64,000 nt of DNA. Source: Nocardioides sediminis. GTDB lineage: Bacteria > Actinomycetota > Actinomycetes > Propionibacteriales > Nocardioidaceae. Below are positions 17,890 to 28,836 of this stretch, one piece after another. Both the position numbers and the translations under genes were made by a program. The notes beneath the pieces were generated by a model. That model did not search any database, was not told the DNA's origin, and saw nothing but the letters and a program-made list of their open reading frames with translations. The stretch covers positions 1-64,000 of the forward strand of contig NZ_PZYZ01000001.1 of assembly GCF_003047295.1 (NCBI RefSeq), read 5' to 3'. Every line of letters starts with the position of its first letter. Within the stretch, counting starts at the first letter, position 1.

Positions 17890-18000
17890 GCCCGGCCCAA
17901 CGGGTGACCCCGGGTCGGCCATTCCCGGGAGCGACCTTGCTCACGTCGTGGGACCCCTGGGGGCGTGTCGACGTGTCCGCCCGCGAGGCAGTATGGGGTC

Positions 18001-20406
18001 GTGACCTTCCTCTCCCAGCTGCGAGACGTGCCCGCCCGACTCCGCCAGGAGGCCCGGCAGGTACCCACCGAGGACATCGACGAGACGGAGGTCGAGGTCG
18101 ACTCCACGTCCCACGCCGCCGCGGGCGCGACGGCCGTCGCCGTCGCGATGCGCCGGGCGGTGGGGCAGATGGGCGTACGCCGCACCGCCTCGACGCTGCT
18201 GCGGCTCAACCAGGTCGACGGCTTCGACTGCCAGGGCTGCGCCTGGCCGGACCCGGCGCCGGGCCACCGGCACACGGCGGAGTTCTGTGAGAACGGCGCC
18301 AAGGCCGTCGCCGAGGAGGCGACCAACCAGCTGCTGGACCGCGAGTTCTTCGCGCGGCACTCGATCGCCGACCTCGAGGGCCGCACCGAGTTCTGGCTGG
18401 GCAAGCAGGGCCGGATCACCGAGCCGATGGTGCTGCGCCCGGGCGCGACGCACTACGAGCCGATCACCTGGGAGGACGCCTTCGCCACCATGGCCGGTCA
18501 CCTCCGGCGCCTGGACAGCCCCGACGAGGCGATCTTCTACACCTCCGGCAAGACCTCCAACGAGGCCGCGTTCGTCTACCAGCTGTTCGTCCGGGCGCTG
18601 GGCACCAACAACCTCCCCGACTGCTCCAACATGTGCCACGAGTCGTCGGGCTCGGCGCTCACCGAGACCATCGGCATCGGCAAGGGCTCGGTCAGCCTGG
18701 AGGACATCCACCGCGCCAAGCTGATCGTGGTCGTCGGCCAGAACCCCGGCACCAACCACCCCCGGATGCTCTCGGCGCTCGAGGAGGCCAAGTCACGGGG
18801 CGCGCGGATCATCGCGATCAACCCGCTCAAGGAGGCCGGGCTGGTCCGCTTCAAGAACCCCCAGCACGCCAAGGGGCTCGCGGTCGGCACGGAGCTGGCC
18901 GACCTCCACCTGCCCATCCGGCTCAACGGCGACCTCGCCCTCTTCCAGGCCATCGGCTCGCTGCTGGTCCAGTGGGGTGCCCTCGACCACGACTTCCTCG
19001 CCGACCACACCACCGGCTTCACCGAGTACGCCGCGCACGTCGCCGAGCTGGACTGGGCCAAGGTCGAGGCCTCCACCGGCCTCACCCGCGAGCAGGTCAC
19101 CGAGGCGGCCCGCATGTTCGCCGACTCCCCGGCGACGATCACGTGCTGGGCGATGGGCATCACCCAGCACCACAACGCCGTGGCCACCATCAAGGAGATC
19201 GTCAACGTCGCGCTGCTGCGCGGCGACATCGGCAAGCCGGGCGCCGGCGTCTGCCCCGTGCGGGGCCACTCCAACGTGCAGGGTGACCGGACGATGGGCA
19301 TCTGGGAGCGGCTGCCCGACCACTTCCTCGACGCCATCCGCGACGAGTTCGGCTTCGACCCGCCGCGCGAGCACGGTCTCGACACCGTGGGCTCCATCCA
19401 GGCGCTGCGCGACGCCCGGGCGCGCTTCTTCATGGGCATGGGCGGCAACTTCGTCGGCGCCGCACCCGACACCGAGGCGACGGAGGCGGCGATGCGCAAC
19501 GCGGCCCTGACCGTGCACGTGTCGACCAAGCTCAACCGCTCGCACGTCGTGCACGGCGGCGAGGCGCTGATCCTGCCCGCGCTCGGTCGCAGCGAGAAGG
19601 ACCTGACCGGCGGGCAGGTCCAGCGGGTCACCGTCGAGGACTCCATGTCGGCCGTGCACGCGTCGCACGGTCCCCTCGAGCCCGCGTCGGAGCACCTGCG
19701 CTCGGAGGTCGACATCGTCTGCTCGCTCGCCCTGGCGACGCTCGGCGCCGACCACCCGGTCCCGTGGGACGCCTTCCGCAAGGACTACGGCGAGATCCGC
19801 CGCCGCATCGCGCGCGTCGTGCCGGGCTGTGCGTCGTACGACGAGAAGGTGCACCAGCCGGGCGGGTTCGTGCTCCCGCACCCGCCCCGCGACAACCGGG
19901 TCTTCGAGACCCCCAGCGGCAAGGCGGTCATCACCAGCACGCCGCTGGAGGTGCTCGACGTGCCCGAGGGACGGTTCCTGCTGCAGTCGATGCGGTCCCA
20001 CGACCAGTTCAACACCACGATCTACGGGCTCGACGACCGCTACCGCGGCGTCAAGGGCGGGCGCCGGGTCGTGTTCGTGCACCCCGACGACATCGCCGCC
20101 CTCGGGATGGTCGAGGGCGACCACGTCGACCTCGTCAGCGAGTGGCGCGACGGGGTCGAGCGCGTCGCCCGCTCCTTCCGGGTCGTGGCCTACGAGCAGC
20201 CCCGCGGCTGCGTGGCGGCCTACTACCCCGAGGCCAACCCGCTGGTGCCGCTCGACTCGACCGCCGACAAGAGCAACCAGCCGGTCTACAAGTCCGTGGT
20301 CGTCCGGCTCGAGCGGGCGGGCTCCGGAGGCCCGGGGGACGGCCAGGGGTCGGTCTCGCAGGGACCCGGCTCGATGCGCACCGACGAGCCGCACCACCTG
20401 GCGTGA
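18001..20406 (+). CDS. FdhF/YdeP-type molybdopterin oxidoreductase
   Basis: A large molybdopterin-dependent oxidoreductase of the YdeP branch of the formate dehydrogenase alpha superfamily, about 801 aa. The N-terminal cluster region reads FDCQGCAWPDP, typical of YdeP-type proteins. It has fewer Cys than classical formate dehydrogenases. SNMCHESSGSAL, PGTNHPRMLSALEEAK and VCPVRGHSNVQGDRTMG are cofactor-binding segments. A C-terminal dinucleotide-binding domain (from about 670) has DQFNTTIYGLDDRYRG. The GTG at 18001 sits six bases after CAGTAT, consistent with a leaderless start; an ATG at 17965 in frame is possible. Substrate unknown; no fdhD gene is adjacent. Confidence 0.85.
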   Translation: MTFLSQLRDVPARLRQEARQVPTEDIDETEVEVDSTSHAAAGATAVAVAMRRAVGQMGVRRTASTLLRLNQVDGFDCQGCAWPDPAPGHRHTAEFCENGAKAVAEEATNQLLDREFFARHSIADLEGRTEFWLGKQGRITEPMVLRPGATHYEPITWEDAFATMAGHLRRLDSPDEAIFYTSGKTSNEAAFVYQLFVRALGTNNLPDCSNMCHESSGSALTETIGIGKGSVSLEDIHRAKLIVVVGQNPGTNHPRMLSALEEAKSRGARIIAINPLKEAGLVRFKNPQHAKGLAVGTELADLHLPIRLNGDLALFQAIGSLLVQWGALDHDFLADHTTGFTEYAAHVAELDWAKVEASTGLTREQVTEAARMFADSPATITCWAMGITQHHNAVATIKEIVNVALLRGDIGKPGAGVCPVRGHSNVQGDRTMGIWERLPDHFLDAIRDEFGFDPPREHGLDTVGSIQALRDARARFFMGMGGNFVGAAPDTEATEAAMRNAALTVHVSTKLNRSHVVHGGEALILPALGRSEKDLTGGQVQRVTVEDSMSAVHASHGPLEPASEHLRSEVDIVCSLALATLGADHPVPWDAFRKDYGEIRRRIARVVPGCASYDEKVHQPGGFVLPHPPRDNRVFETPSGKAVITSTPLEVLDVPEGRFLLQSMRSHDQFNTTIYGLDDRYRGVKGGRRVVFVHPDDIAALGMVEGDHVDLVSEWRDGVERVARSFRVVAYEQPRGCVAAYYPEANPLVPLDSTADKSNQPVYKSVVVRLERAGSGGPGDGQGSVSQGPGSMRTDEPHHLA

Positions 20407-20421
20407 GGGCGTGAGGGCACC

Positions 20422-21405
20422 GTGACCAATCCCGAGCGCGACCCCCACGAGGTGGCCCTGGCCCCCGGCGACACCGCCTGCGGGGTCGAGGTGCTCGCCC
20501 CCCGCGAGGTCCCGCTCGGGGGACCGCGGGCGATGACCGTGCGCCGTACCCTCCCGCAGCGCGAGCGGTCGCTCATCGGGGCGTGGTGCTTCGTGGACCA
20601 CTACGGCCCCGACCTCGTGTCGGAGACGGGCGGGATGAAGGTCGCGCCGCACCCCCACACCGGCCTGCAGACGGTGAGCTGGCTCTTCACCGGCGAGATC
20701 GAGCACCGCGACTCGGCCGGCCACCACGCGATGGTCCGTCCCGGCGAGGTCAACCTGATGACCGCCGGCCGCGGGATCAGCCACTCCGAGGTCTCCACGG
20801 CCGGCACCTCCGAGCTGCATGGCGCCCAGCTCTGGGTGGCGCTGCCCGACGGCTCCCGCGACGTCGCGCCCGGCTTCGAGCACCACACCCCCGACCCGGT
20901 CATCGGGGACGGGTGGGAGGCGCGGGTCTTCCTCGGTTCCCTGCTCGGCGACACGTCGCCGGTCTCGACCCACACCCCGCTGCTCGGCGCCGAGCTGCTG
21001 CTCGCGGCCGGCACCACGCTGGAGCTCGACGTGGACTCCTCCTTCGAGCACGGCGTGCTGCTCGACCGGGGCGTGGCCGGCGTCGCGGGCCAGGAGGGCA
21101 AGCCCGGAGAGCTCGTCTACGTCGCCCCGGGCCGTGACTCGTTCACGCTCGAGGCGCACGAGGACGTGCGGGCGCTCCTGCTCGGCGGCCCGCCGTTCGG
21201 CGAGTCGATCGTCATGTGGTGGAACTTCGTCGGCCGCACCCACGAGGAGGTCGTCGGCTTCCGCGAGGAGTGGCAGGCCCAGGTCGACGGCGTGGCCGAC
21301 AGCCAGGACGTGCGCCCCGGCCGGTACGGCGTCGTGGTCGGCGACCACCTGCCGCCCATCCCGGCCCCGGCGCTGCCCAACGCGCGGCTGCGCGAGCGCC
21401 GCTGA
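20422..21405 (+). CDS. Pirin family protein
   Basis: A 327-aa bicupin protein of the pirin family. The N-terminal cupin has the metal set HPHTGLQTVSWLFTGEIEHRDS, giving the three His and one Glu that bind Fe in pirins. MTAGRGISHSEVS is a conserved pirin segment. Some pirins have quercetin dioxygenase-like activity; others bind transcription regulators. The role here is unknown. The GTG start lies 15 nt after the molybdoenzyme stop, so the two may be co-transcribed. A short C-terminal extension (PRIPAPALPNARLRERR-like) is not informative. Confidence 0.88.
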   Translation: MTNPERDPHEVALAPGDTACGVEVLAPREVPLGGPRAMTVRRTLPQRERSLIGAWCFVDHYGPDLVSETGGMKVAPHPHTGLQTVSWLFTGEIEHRDSAGHHAMVRPGEVNLMTAGRGISHSEVSTAGTSELHGAQLWVALPDGSRDVAPGFEHHTPDPVIGDGWEARVFLGSLLGDTSPVSTHTPLLGAELLLAAGTTLELDVDSSFEHGVLLDRGVAGVAGQEGKPGELVYVAPGRDSFTLEAHEDVRALLLGGPPFGESIVMWWNFVGRTHEEVVGFREEWQAQVDGVADSQDVRPGRYGVVVGDHLPPIPAPALPNARLRERR

Positions 21406-21411
21406 GGCGCC

Positions 21412-21448
21412 GACCGGGCGGTTCCTGACCGCTGGAAAGTGCCCGGTC
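21412..21448. repeat. Dispersed repeat copy 3, hairpin form
   Basis: GACCGGGC (21412-21419) and its complement GCCCGGTC (21441-21448) form 8-bp arms around an inner TTCC/GGAA pair. It combines both halves of the repeat family (GACCGGGC and TGACCGCTGGAA). It lies exactly between convergent pirin and tag genes, so it may terminate both. Confidence 0.65.
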
Positions 21449-22037
21449 AGGCCCAGACGCCGGACGCCCCGCGGCGGTGGCAGCCGACGAGGTGGTCGTC
21501 GACGAGCCCGACTGCCTCCATCAAGGCGTACATCGTGGTCGGCCCGACGTGCGCGAAGCCGGCCTTCTTCAACGCCTTGGACAGTGCCAGCGACTCCGGG
21601 GAGGTGGTCGCCATCTCGGAGGTGTCCCCGGGCGCCGGCGTGGTCTCGGGCCGGAAGGACCAGATGAACGCCTCGAGCCCGCCCTGCTCGCGCAGCGCGA
21701 CCGTGGCCCGGGCGTTGGTGATCGCCGCGTCGATCTTGCGACGGTTGCGGACGATCCGCGGCTCGCCCATCAGCCGCTCGACGTCCGTCTCGTCGTACGC
21801 CGCCACGACGTCGGCGTCGAAGCCGGCGAACGCCTCGCGGAACGCCTCGCGCTTGTTGAGGATGGTCAGCCAGGACAGCCCCGACTGGAAGGCCTCGAGC
21901 GTCAGCCGCTCGAGGTGCGCGGCCTCGCCGCTGACCCGCAGGCCCCACTCGGTGTCGTGGTAGGCGCGGTTGACGGGGTCGCCCGCGGCCCACGGGCAGC
22001 GGGCGAGGCCGTCGTCGCCGGTCACGGGTGCGCTCAT
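21447..22037 (-). CDS. tag: DNA-3-methyladenine glycosylase I
   Basis: Base-excision repair enzyme removing 3-methyladenine from alkylated DNA, 196 aa. CPWAAGDPVNRAYHDTEWG at the start and LERLTLEAFQSGLSWLTILN are Tag signatures; the Cys and His residues around the first motif and near the C-terminus (VGCHRR) bind the structural zinc. The start at 22037 gives MSAPVTGDDGLARCPW. Upstream in-frame ATGs at 22046 and 22094 would add unrelated residues. It is divergent from the TerD gene. Confidence 0.93.
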   Translation of the reverse strand: MSAPVTGDDGLARCPWAAGDPVNRAYHDTEWGLRVSGEAAHLERLTLEAFQSGLSWLTILNKREAFREAFAGFDADVVAAYDETDVERLMGEPRIVRNRRKIDAAITNARATVALREQGGLEAFIWSFRPETTPAPGDTSEMATTSPESLALSKALKKAGFAHVGPTTMYALMEAVGLVDDHLVGCHRRGASGVWA

Positions 22038-22123
22038 GGGCCACATCGTCGCGCACCCCACCGACACCCGTCGTGGGGGTACTTTCGTCGACACGAGCCG
22101 CAGCAGACCGGGAGGGGACCCAC

Positions 22124-22690
22124 GTGATCGAGCTGACCGAGGGACAGGAGCTGGCCCTGACCACGGATGGGGGCGCGCCGCTGACGCACGTGCAGATGGG
22201 TGTGGGCTGGGACCACGCCCACACCGCTGGGTTCGCCGGGTCCGGGTCGGCGCCGGTGGACCTCGACGCCTCGGCGGTGCAGTTCGCCGGCGGCCAGCTC
22301 TTCGACCTCGCGTTCTTCAACCACCTCGCCACCCGTGACGGGTCGGTGGTGCACCTCGGCGACAGCACCACCGGCAAGGGCGAGGGCGACGACGAGGTCC
22401 TGACGGTCGACCTGTCCAAGGTCTACGGCAAGGTCGACTCGATCCTGTTCCTCGTCAGCAGCTACCAGGGCCACACCCTGGAGTTCGTCCGCAACGCCTA
22501 CTGCCGGCTGGTCGACGACGCCGGCACCGAGCTGGCCCGCTTCACCCTCACCCTCGGGGTCCGCGAGACCGGCCTGGTGATGGCCCGGTTGCACCGCGAC
22601 GGCGACGGCTGGGCCCTCCAGGCCGTCGGGGCCGGAGTGGCGATGCGCACGCCGACCGACGACATCTCGGCGCTCCTGCCCTACGCCTGA
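22124..22690 (+). CDS. TerD family protein
   Basis: A 188-aa calcium-binding TerD-domain protein. Family segments are VQMGVGWDH at the start, PVDLDASAVQF and VLTVDLSKVYGKVDSILFLVSSYQG; acidic residues in these loops bind calcium in relatives. TerD proteins are linked to tellurite and general stress resistance. Here there is a single copy without the rest of a ter operon, so its role is undefined. The GTG at 22124 is preceded by GGGAGGGG at good spacing. Confidence 0.88.
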   Translation: MIELTEGQELALTTDGGAPLTHVQMGVGWDHAHTAGFAGSGSAPVDLDASAVQFAGGQLFDLAFFNHLATRDGSVVHLGDSTTGKGEGDDEVLTVDLSKVYGKVDSILFLVSSYQGHTLEFVRNAYCRLVDDAGTELARFTLTLGVRETGLVMARLHRDGDGWALQAVGAGVAMRTPTDDISALLPYA

Positions 22691-22701
22691 GGTCGCGACT
22701 C

Positions 22702-23415
22702 TCAGGCGCGGTACTCCGGGTTCTCGTAGTCGAAGCGTGTGCCGGCGTCCCACACGCTGCGCTGGTTGCCGAAGGCGGGCACACCGCCGGCGTCGCGGAG
22801 CATCTTCGCGGTGTGCATGAGGTTCCAGGTCATGAACGTCGTGTTGCGGTTGGTGAAGTCGTTCTCCGGCCCTCCGCTGCCGGGATCGAGGTACGACGGA
22901 CCCGGCCCGGCCTCGCCGATCCACCCGGCGTCGGCGTTGGGCGGGATCGTGTAGCCGATGTGCTGCAGGGAGTACAGGACGTTCTGTGCGCAGTGCTTGA
23001 TGCCGTCCTCGTTGCCGGTGATGATGCAGCCCGCAGTCCGCCCGTAGAAGAGGTACTGGCCCTTGTCGTTGAGCTGGCCGGACAGGGAGTAGAGCCGCTC
23101 GATGATCTTCTTGGTGATGCTCGAGTTGTCGCCGAGCCAGATCGGGCCGGCGATGACGAGGATGTCGCTGGCCAGCACCTGCGGGTAGATGTCGGGCCAG
23201 ACGTCCCTCTCCCACCCGTGCTCGGTCATGTCGGGGTAGACCCCGGTCGCGATGTCGTGGTCGACGGCGCGGAGCACCTCCACGGACACACCGTGCTTGA
23301 GCATGATCGCCGCGCTGGCGTCCACGAGCCCCTCGGTGTGGCTCAGGGCGGGACTCCGCTTGAGGGTGCAGTTGATGAACATGGCCGACAGGCCGGAGAA
23401 GTCCCACTCGCTCAT
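22702..23415 (-). CDS. Flavodoxin-like NAD(P)H-dependent FMN reductase
   Basis: A 237-aa flavodoxin-fold protein. The first strand and loop FINCTLKRSPALSHTEGLVD bind FMN phosphate, and LVIAGPIWLGDNSSITKKIIERL is the second flavin-contact region, typical of the NAD(P)H-dependent FMN reductase/NADPH:quinone group. The ATG at 23415 gives MSEWDFSGLSAMFIN; a longer frame to 23598 has no family character. The substrate is unknown. It lies downstream of eda on the same strand with a 98-nt gap. Confidence 0.82.
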   Translation of the reverse strand: MSEWDFSGLSAMFINCTLKRSPALSHTEGLVDASAAIMLKHGVSVEVLRAVDHDIATGVYPDMTEHGWERDVWPDIYPQVLASDILVIAGPIWLGDNSSITKKIIERLYSLSGQLNDKGQYLFYGRTAGCIITGNEDGIKHCAQNVLYSLQHIGYTIPPNADAGWIGEAGPGPSYLDPGSGGPENDFTNRNTTFMTWNLMHTAKMLRDAGGVPAFGNQRSVWDAGTRFDYENPEYRA

Positions 23416-23513
23416 GGTCCGAGGGTCCGCCGTGCACGGACAGCGCGCAAGGGTCTCGCGTCCCTCGGGCGGGTGGTGCGGGACCGGGGCCGGGCCGGGC
23501 TCCCGGGAGGAGG

Positions 23514-24123
23514 TCAGCCCAGCGCCGTGGCCTCCGCGGCGAGCCGGCTGACCCGCTCCCAGTCGCCCGCAGCCAGCGCGTCGGCCGGGGTGAGCCACGA
23601 GCCGCCGACGCAGCCCACGTTGGGCAGCGCGAGGTACGACGACGCGCTGGCGGCCGTGATGCCGCCGGTGGGGCAGAAGCGCGCGGCCGGCACCGGCGAG
23701 GCGATCGACCTCAGGTAGGCCGCACCGCCCGACGCTTCCGCCGGGAAGAACTTCATCTCGGTGAACCCCGCCTCGAGGACGGCCAGCGCCTCCGAGACGG
23801 TGGCCGTGCCGGGCAGGAACGGGACGCCCGACCCGGCCATCGCCGACAGCAGCGTCGGCGTCGAGCCGGGGGAGACCAGGAACTGCGCCCCCGCGTCGAC
23901 GGCCTGCTCGACCTGGCCCGGGGCCACGATCGTGCCGGCGCCGACCAGGATCTCGGGCACCTCGGCGGCGATGGCCGCGATGGCGTCCAGCGCGACCGGC
24001 GTGCGCAGCGTGAGCTCGATGACCGGCAGGCCGCCGTCGACGAGGGCGCGGGCGACCGGCACCGCGTGGTCGAGGTCGTCGATGACGACGACCGGCACGA
24101 CCGGGACGAGCGAGAGCAGGGAG

Positions 24124-24140
<17 letters not shown>
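23514..24140 (-). CDS. eda: 2-dehydro-3-deoxy-6-phosphogluconate aldolase
   Basis: Class I aldolase of the Entner-Doudoroff pathway; cleaves KDPG to pyruvate and glyceraldehyde 3-phosphate. The 208-aa protein has [16 protein letters not shown] (catalytic Glu), [29 protein letters not shown] and [12 protein letters not shown] (Schiff-base Lys). [16 protein letters not shown] binds phosphate. The start is inferred to be TTG at 24140: GAGGAGG lies upstream at correct spacing and no better ATG or GTG exists. It therefore overlaps edd by 17 nt, pointing to coupled translation. Confidence 0.92.
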
Positions 24141-26012
<1,872 letters not shown>

Positions 26013-26016
<4 letters not shown>

Positions 26017-27500
26017 TCGGTCTCCTGCCAGGATCGGCCGTCACGCTCGAGGAGCGTGGCGGCGGCGACGGGTCCGTGCGTTCCGGCCGGGTAGCGGCGC
26101 GGGCGGTGCGAGGGGCGCGACCAGCGGTCCAGGACGGGGGCCACCCAGGCCCAGGCCGCCTCGACCTCGTCGCGTCGCATGAAGAGCGTGGTGTTGCCGC
26201 GGACGACGTCCATCAGCAGCCGCTCGTAGGCGTCGGGGGAGCGGCCGCCGAAGGCCGCGGCATAGCTGAGGTCGAGTGACACCGGCCGCAGCCGGATGCC
26301 GCCGGGGCCGGGCTCCTTGGCGGTCATGTGCAGCCGCATCCCCTCGTCGGGCTGGACGCGGATGTGCAGCCGGTTGGGCTCCGTGGGGCCCTCGCTGTGG
26401 GGGAACATCGGGTGCGGCGGCTCCTTGAAGACCACCACGATCTCCGAGACCCGCTCGGTCATCCGCTTGCCGGTGCGCAGGTAGAACGGGACGCCGGCCC
26501 AGCGCCAGTTCTGCACCTCGGTCTTCATCGCCACGAAGGTCTCGGTGCTGCTCTCGTGGCCGACCTCGTCGGCGTACGACGCCGCGGGCGCGCCGTCGCA
26601 CAGCCCGGCCGCGTACTGCCCGGCGACGGTGTCGCTGTCGACGAGCTCGGGGGTCATCGGGCGCAGGGCCTGGAGCACCTTGAGCTTCTCGTCGCGCACG
26701 GTCTCGCGGTCGACGTACGTCGGGGGCTCCATCGCGACGAGGCAGAGCAGCTGGAGCAGGTGGTTCTGCACCATGTCGCGCAGGGCGCCGGAGCGGTCGT
26801 AGTAGGAGCCCCGCTCGCCGACGCCGATCGACTCCGAGACGGTGATCTGCACGTGGTCGACCCAGCGGCTGTTCCACAGCGGCTCGAGGAAGGTGTTGGC
26901 GAAGCGCGTGACCAGCAGGTTCTGGACGCTCTCCTTGCCGAGGTAGTGGTCGATGCGGAAGATGTGCGACTCGTCGAAGACCCGGCCCACCGCCTCGTTG
27001 ACGGTCTGGGCGGTGGCGAGGTCGGTGCCGATCGGCTTCTCGAGCACGACCCGCGATCGCTCGGTGGCGAGGCCGACTTCGTCGAGGTGGTCGCAGATCG
27101 GGCCGAAGAGGGCGGGCGCCACCGCGAGGTAGAAGACGCGGATGACGTCCTCGCCGGCGGCGCCGTCCTTGAGGCGGTCGTGCAGGCGGTGCCAGTCGCC
27201 GACGTCCTCGACGTCGAGGGTGACGTGGTGCAGGCGCCCGAGCAGGCGTCGTACGACGTCGTCGGCGAGCTCCTCGGCCGCGACGTGCTCGGCCAGGGCG
27301 GCCTCGACGAGGCCGCGGTAGCCGTCGTCGTCCACCTCGGCCCGGGAGACGCCGATGATCCGGAAGCCGTCGGGCAGCTGGCCGTCGCGGTCGCGGAGGT
27401 AGAGGGCGGGCAGCAGCTTGCGGAGCGCGAGGTCACCGGTGCCGCCGAAGACGGTGAAGTCGCAGGGCTCGACGGGGGTACCGAGCGGAGGAGCGTTCAT
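26013..27500 (-). CDS. zwf: Glucose-6-phosphate dehydrogenase
   Basis: NADP(+)- or NAD(+)-dependent oxidation of glucose 6-phosphate, feeding the Entner-Doudoroff and pentose phosphate routes. The 495-aa protein has the Rossmann motif [32 protein letters not shown], the active-site [14 protein letters not shown] with catalytic His, and [10 protein letters not shown]. The ATG at 27500 gives [15 protein letters not shown]. First gene of the zwf-edd-eda operon. It is divergent from the ROK regulator, and the short AT-rich gap holds candidate operator half-sites. Confidence 0.95.
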
Positions 27501-27521
27501 GGGGCACCACGGTAGGGGTGC

Positions 27522-27556
27522 TTATGGACGCTGACAACATAACTTCGGTTTTTATG
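27522..27556. promoter_or_regulatory. Candidate ROK regulator operator between zwf and rok genes
   Basis: Three half-sites alternate in orientation: TTATG (27522-27526), CATAA (27538-27542), TTATG (27552-27556). This is the most AT-rich stretch nearby and lies in the 91-nt divergent promoter region. TAAAGT at 27561-27566 could be the rok -10 box. Binding by the adjacent ROK protein is inference. Confidence 0.45.
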
Positions 27557-27591
27557 AGACTAAAGTGCATCGGTGCTTGAATGCCCGGACC

Positions 27592-28782
27592 ATGTCGACC
27601 CCCGGAGTCCTGCCCGCCCCCGGCGCCACCGCCGGCGACCTGCTCGACCTGATCAGGTCCGGTCGCGCGACCACGCGCGGCGAGCTGGGGCGTCTCACCG
27701 GGCTCTCGCGCACCGCGGTGAGCGCACGCCTCGCGTCGCTGGAGTCCGCCGGGCTGGTGCTCGAGGGGGACGAGGAGTCCGCCACCGGGGGCCGGCCGGC
27801 CTCGACGCTGGTGCTCGACCGCGACGCCGGGCTCGTGCTCGCCGTCGCCGTGGGTCGCAGCCGCTCCCAGATGTCGGTCTGTGCCCTCGACGGCACCGAG
27901 CTCGCCTCGGCGAGCCACGACCAGGAGGTCGGGCTGGGGCCGGACGTCCTGATGCCGGTCGTCGCGGACCACCTGGCCCGGATGCTGGCCGACCTGGGCC
28001 GATCGGGCGACGAGGTGCGCGGCGTCGGCCTGTCGCTGGCCGGCACGGTGGACCGCGCCCGGGGCGTGAGCGTCGACTCGCCGGCCCTCGCCGGCTGGGA
28101 CGGCGTGCCCCTGGCGCCCTACCTCCAGGAGGTCACCGGCGCCCCGCTGGTCGTCGACAACGACTGCAACGTGATGGCCGCCTCCGAGCGCGACGGCCAC
28201 CTGCTCGAGCACGACGACGTCCTCGTCCTCAAGGCGTCGACCGGCCTCGGGCTCGGCATCGTGGCGGACGGTCGGCTCGTGCGCGGCCACCGGGGGGCGG
28301 CCGGCGAGCTCGGCCACGTGAAGGTGCCCTCGGCCGCCGGGCTGCTGTGCCGGTGCGGCGACACCGGCTGCCTCGAGGCGGTCGCCGGTGGCTGGGCACT
28401 GGTCGAGCGGTTCCGGGAGGGCGGGCACCGGGTGGACCACGTCCGTGACCTCGTGGCCCGGGCGGTGCACGGCCACGGCGAGGCGCGCGCGGTCGTGCGC
28501 GAGTCCGGCCGCCGCGTGGGCGAGGCGCTGGCGGCGACCGTCACCGTCCTCAACCCCCGCGCCGTCGTGGTCGGCGGCGACATGGCCGGCGCCTTCGACA
28601 CCTTCTCCGCGGGCCTGCGCGACACCCTCTTCCCCGGCACCACGGCGCTCGCGGGACGCGACCTGCAAGTGCTCCCCGCGACGTACGGCGAGCGCGCCGG
28701 CCTGGTGGGCTGCGTGCGGCTGGCGCTGGACTCGGTGCTCGCCCCGCGCGCGGTCGACGCCCTGCTGGCCGCTCGGCGCTGA
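27592..28782 (+). CDS. ROK family transcriptional regulator
   Basis: A 396-aa regulator with an N-terminal winged helix-turn-helix (TTRGELGRLTGLSRTAVSARL) and a ROK/glucokinase-like domain. The zinc motif CRCGDTGCLEA and the sugar/phosphate segments VDNDCNVMA and GAAGELGHVKV are visible. Sugar-responsive repressors such as NagC and XylR share this layout. It most likely senses a sugar or sugar phosphate and controls the divergent zwf-edd-eda operon. ATG at 27592 is chosen; a GTG at 27565 would add nine residues and overlap the promoter. Confidence 0.87.
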   Translation: MSTPGVLPAPGATAGDLLDLIRSGRATTRGELGRLTGLSRTAVSARLASLESAGLVLEGDEESATGGRPASTLVLDRDAGLVLAVAVGRSRSQMSVCALDGTELASASHDQEVGLGPDVLMPVVADHLARMLADLGRSGDEVRGVGLSLAGTVDRARGVSVDSPALAGWDGVPLAPYLQEVTGAPLVVDNDCNVMAASERDGHLLEHDDVLVLKASTGLGLGIVADGRLVRGHRGAAGELGHVKVPSAAGLLCRCGDTGCLEAVAGGWALVERFREGGHRVDHVRDLVARAVHGHGEARAVVRESGRRVGEALAATVTVLNPRAVVVGGDMAGAFDTFSAGLRDTLFPGTTALAGRDLQVLPATYGERAGLVGCVRLALDSVLAPRAVDALLAARR

Positions 28783-28836
28783 CCCCTCCGGCCGACCCTC
28801 TTCCGCGGGCGCCGCCCGTGTCCTAGGTTGCCCGCC

